Below, in pieces: positions 50,976 through 51,629 of a DNA stretch of 51,629 nucleotides. The notes beneath the pieces were generated by a model. The model saw only the letters and a list, made by a program, of their open reading frames with translations. It searched no databases and was not told the DNA's origin. Source of the stretch: an uncultured Erysipelotrichaceae bacterium (GTDB lineage Bacteria > Bacillota_I > Bacilli_A > RF39 > UBA660); the NCBI GenBank assembly GCA_902786275.1, contig CADACC010000011.1, positions 1-51,629 on the forward strand. Direction: 5' to 3'. Position 1 is the stretch's first letter. The number at the start of each line of letters is the position of its first letter. Made by a program: the position numbers and the translations under genes.

Positions 50976-51026
50976 TTTTGGCCTAAAGCAAATCATTTAA
51001 TTAAAATATTTTTAATATATTAATAG
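50976..51026 (+). promoter_or_regulatory. Candidate phage promoter signature
   Basis: TTTTGG (50976-50981) then TATATTAATAGAA starting 35 nt after GG (51016). Same bipartite pattern. Confidence 0.35.
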
Positions 51027-51081
51027 AATATTATATAAGAAAAAATTCTTATTTTTATAGAGATAAAAGGAGATGATTTTT

Positions 51082-51629
51082 ATGAGTGCACCAACTTTAA
51101 CTTTGTACCCTCCTGTAATATCAACATATATGCCCGCTTTTGTTATTCAACAGCAAAATACAGATTCATGCAGGGTATATTTTTCTTTGTCTAAATATAA
51201 TACAATAGAAGATATTGCAAATGTACAAGTCACAATAAAAAGTCAATATACGAATGATAATATGTTAAGTAATACAAAATATCCTTCAGAAATTATGTTG
51301 ACAAATTTAAGTTTAGATACAACTGTAACAACAGATGAGAAATATTATATTACGATCACTTCCGCAGATATAGAGGGCGGATTTGATTATGATACTTATT
51401 ATAAATTACAAATAAGATTTACAAGCACAGAGGCGGCCGCCGCTTCTTTGACTCCACCACAATCAATTTCATCATGGTTAAATGATAATATGCAATTTTT
51501 TAGTGAGTGGTCAACAGTATGCTTAATTTATGGAATTAGTCAACCTCAATTAGTAGCAACATACAATGGAGAAGATGGAATTACTAATTGGGATCCAAAC
51601 GCTTTAAATGAGTGGTATCAATCTTCAAC
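51082..51629 (+). CDS. Tail/structural protein, N-terminal part
   Basis: ATG 51082 follows AAAAGGAG; the gene runs off the window with 182 complete codons visible. The protein starts MSAPTLTLYPPVISTYMPAF, beta-rich, with SWLNDNMQFFSEWSTVCLIY and TNWDPNALNEWY. Its Trp are all TGG so far. A GCGGCCGC lies at 51433. It resembles a distal structural protein carrying Ig-like or fibre domains. Function cannot be fixed from the fragment. Confidence 0.65.
   Translation, partial: MSAPTLTLYPPVISTYMPAFVIQQQNTDSCRVYFSLSKYNTIEDIANVQVTIKSQYTNDNMLSNTKYPSEIMLTNLSLDTTVTTDEKYYITITSADIEGGFDYDTYYKLQIRFTSTEAAAASLTPPQSISSWLNDNMQFFSEWSTVCLIYGISQPQLVATYNGEDGITNWDPNALNEWYQSS

Larger units (their letters stand above)
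4686..51440. repeat. Dispersed GC palindromes (GCGGCCGC, TGCGG-N3-CCGCA)
   Basis: GCGGCCGC occurs at 4686, 23442, 42537, 45582, 49780 and 51433. The interrupted form CGG-N3-CCG occurs near 3637, 8600, 12907, 16355, 17591, 24302, 26715, 27153, 28547, 28585, 35787, 37411, 39387 and 49098. Many copies lie in Ala-rich codons (GCG GNN GCC GCA), but two lie in non-coding DNA and one NotI-type site (4686) is in another frame (Ser-Gly-Arg). Confidence 0.7.

Noticed and set aside
1-51629. tRNA genes, CRISPR arrays, integrase and insertion sequences
   Set aside because: No cloverleaf with a TTCGA arm, no regular spaced repeats, no recombinase or transposase motifs were found by eye on either strand.

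Overview
This window is a block of a large tailed-phage genome (or prophage). It is AT-rich and uses TGA as tryptophan (genetic code 4). Read with the standard code, most of the long genes break at TGA. With TGA read as Trp, the pieces join in one frame into full-length terminase, portal, tape measure and tail-fibre proteins that end at TAA or TAG. TGG is used as well. Start regions carry strong AAAGGAGG sites, and CGG is absent as an in-frame codon except at two places where the frame appears to slip. A LysM module in the tape measure and a holin suggest a host with a cell wall, so an uncultivated low-GC Firmicute/Bacilli-like code-4 host fits better than a wall-less Mycoplasma (inference). 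No tRNA, integrase, CRISPR array or insertion sequence was seen.

Layout. Positions 1-660 hold two small leftward genes behind three near-identical consensus promoters (TTGACA-17-TATAAT). Positions 660-1270 are a non-coding divergent control region with A6T6 palindromes, a possible pseudoknot and tandem 31-bp repeats. It ends in a rightward promoter (1270-1298). From 1329 everything reads rightward. The packaging and head block (1329-10628) holds a zinc-ribbon protein with a +1 frameshift, a zinc-finger protein, large terminase, a small nuclease with a +1 frameshift, portal, a prohead protease with an in-frame internally started scaffold, a decoration-like protein and the major capsid protein. 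The connector and tail-tube block (10794-17702) ends with the major tail protein and a putative chaperone. Next come a 2778-residue tape measure (17808-26144), a 2182-residue tail-tip/fibre protein (26268-32816), a DUF859-like fibre protein with a frameshift (32840-35786) and a holin (35877-36116).

Positions 36242-47443 are a cassette of small fibre and adhesin genes. Its last part (42318-47443) uses only TGG and looks partly imported. Positions 47838-51629 hold small, mostly unrecognised genes found near the end of the late region, including a membrane protein with a possible GAF-like domain, and the start of another structural gene cut by the window edge.

The genes form a typical late operon: packaging motor, head, connectors, tail tube, tape measure, tip, receptor-binding fibres, lysis. 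Units are separated by hairpin terminators. After these, a recurring TTTTGG box and a TATA..ATAGAA box about 28-38 nt further on look like phage-specific late promoters. The most unusual points are the possible CGG-triggered +1 frameshifts, the dispersed interrupted palindrome TGCGG-N3-CCGCA in an AT-rich genome, and the uneven use of TGA and TGG between genes.
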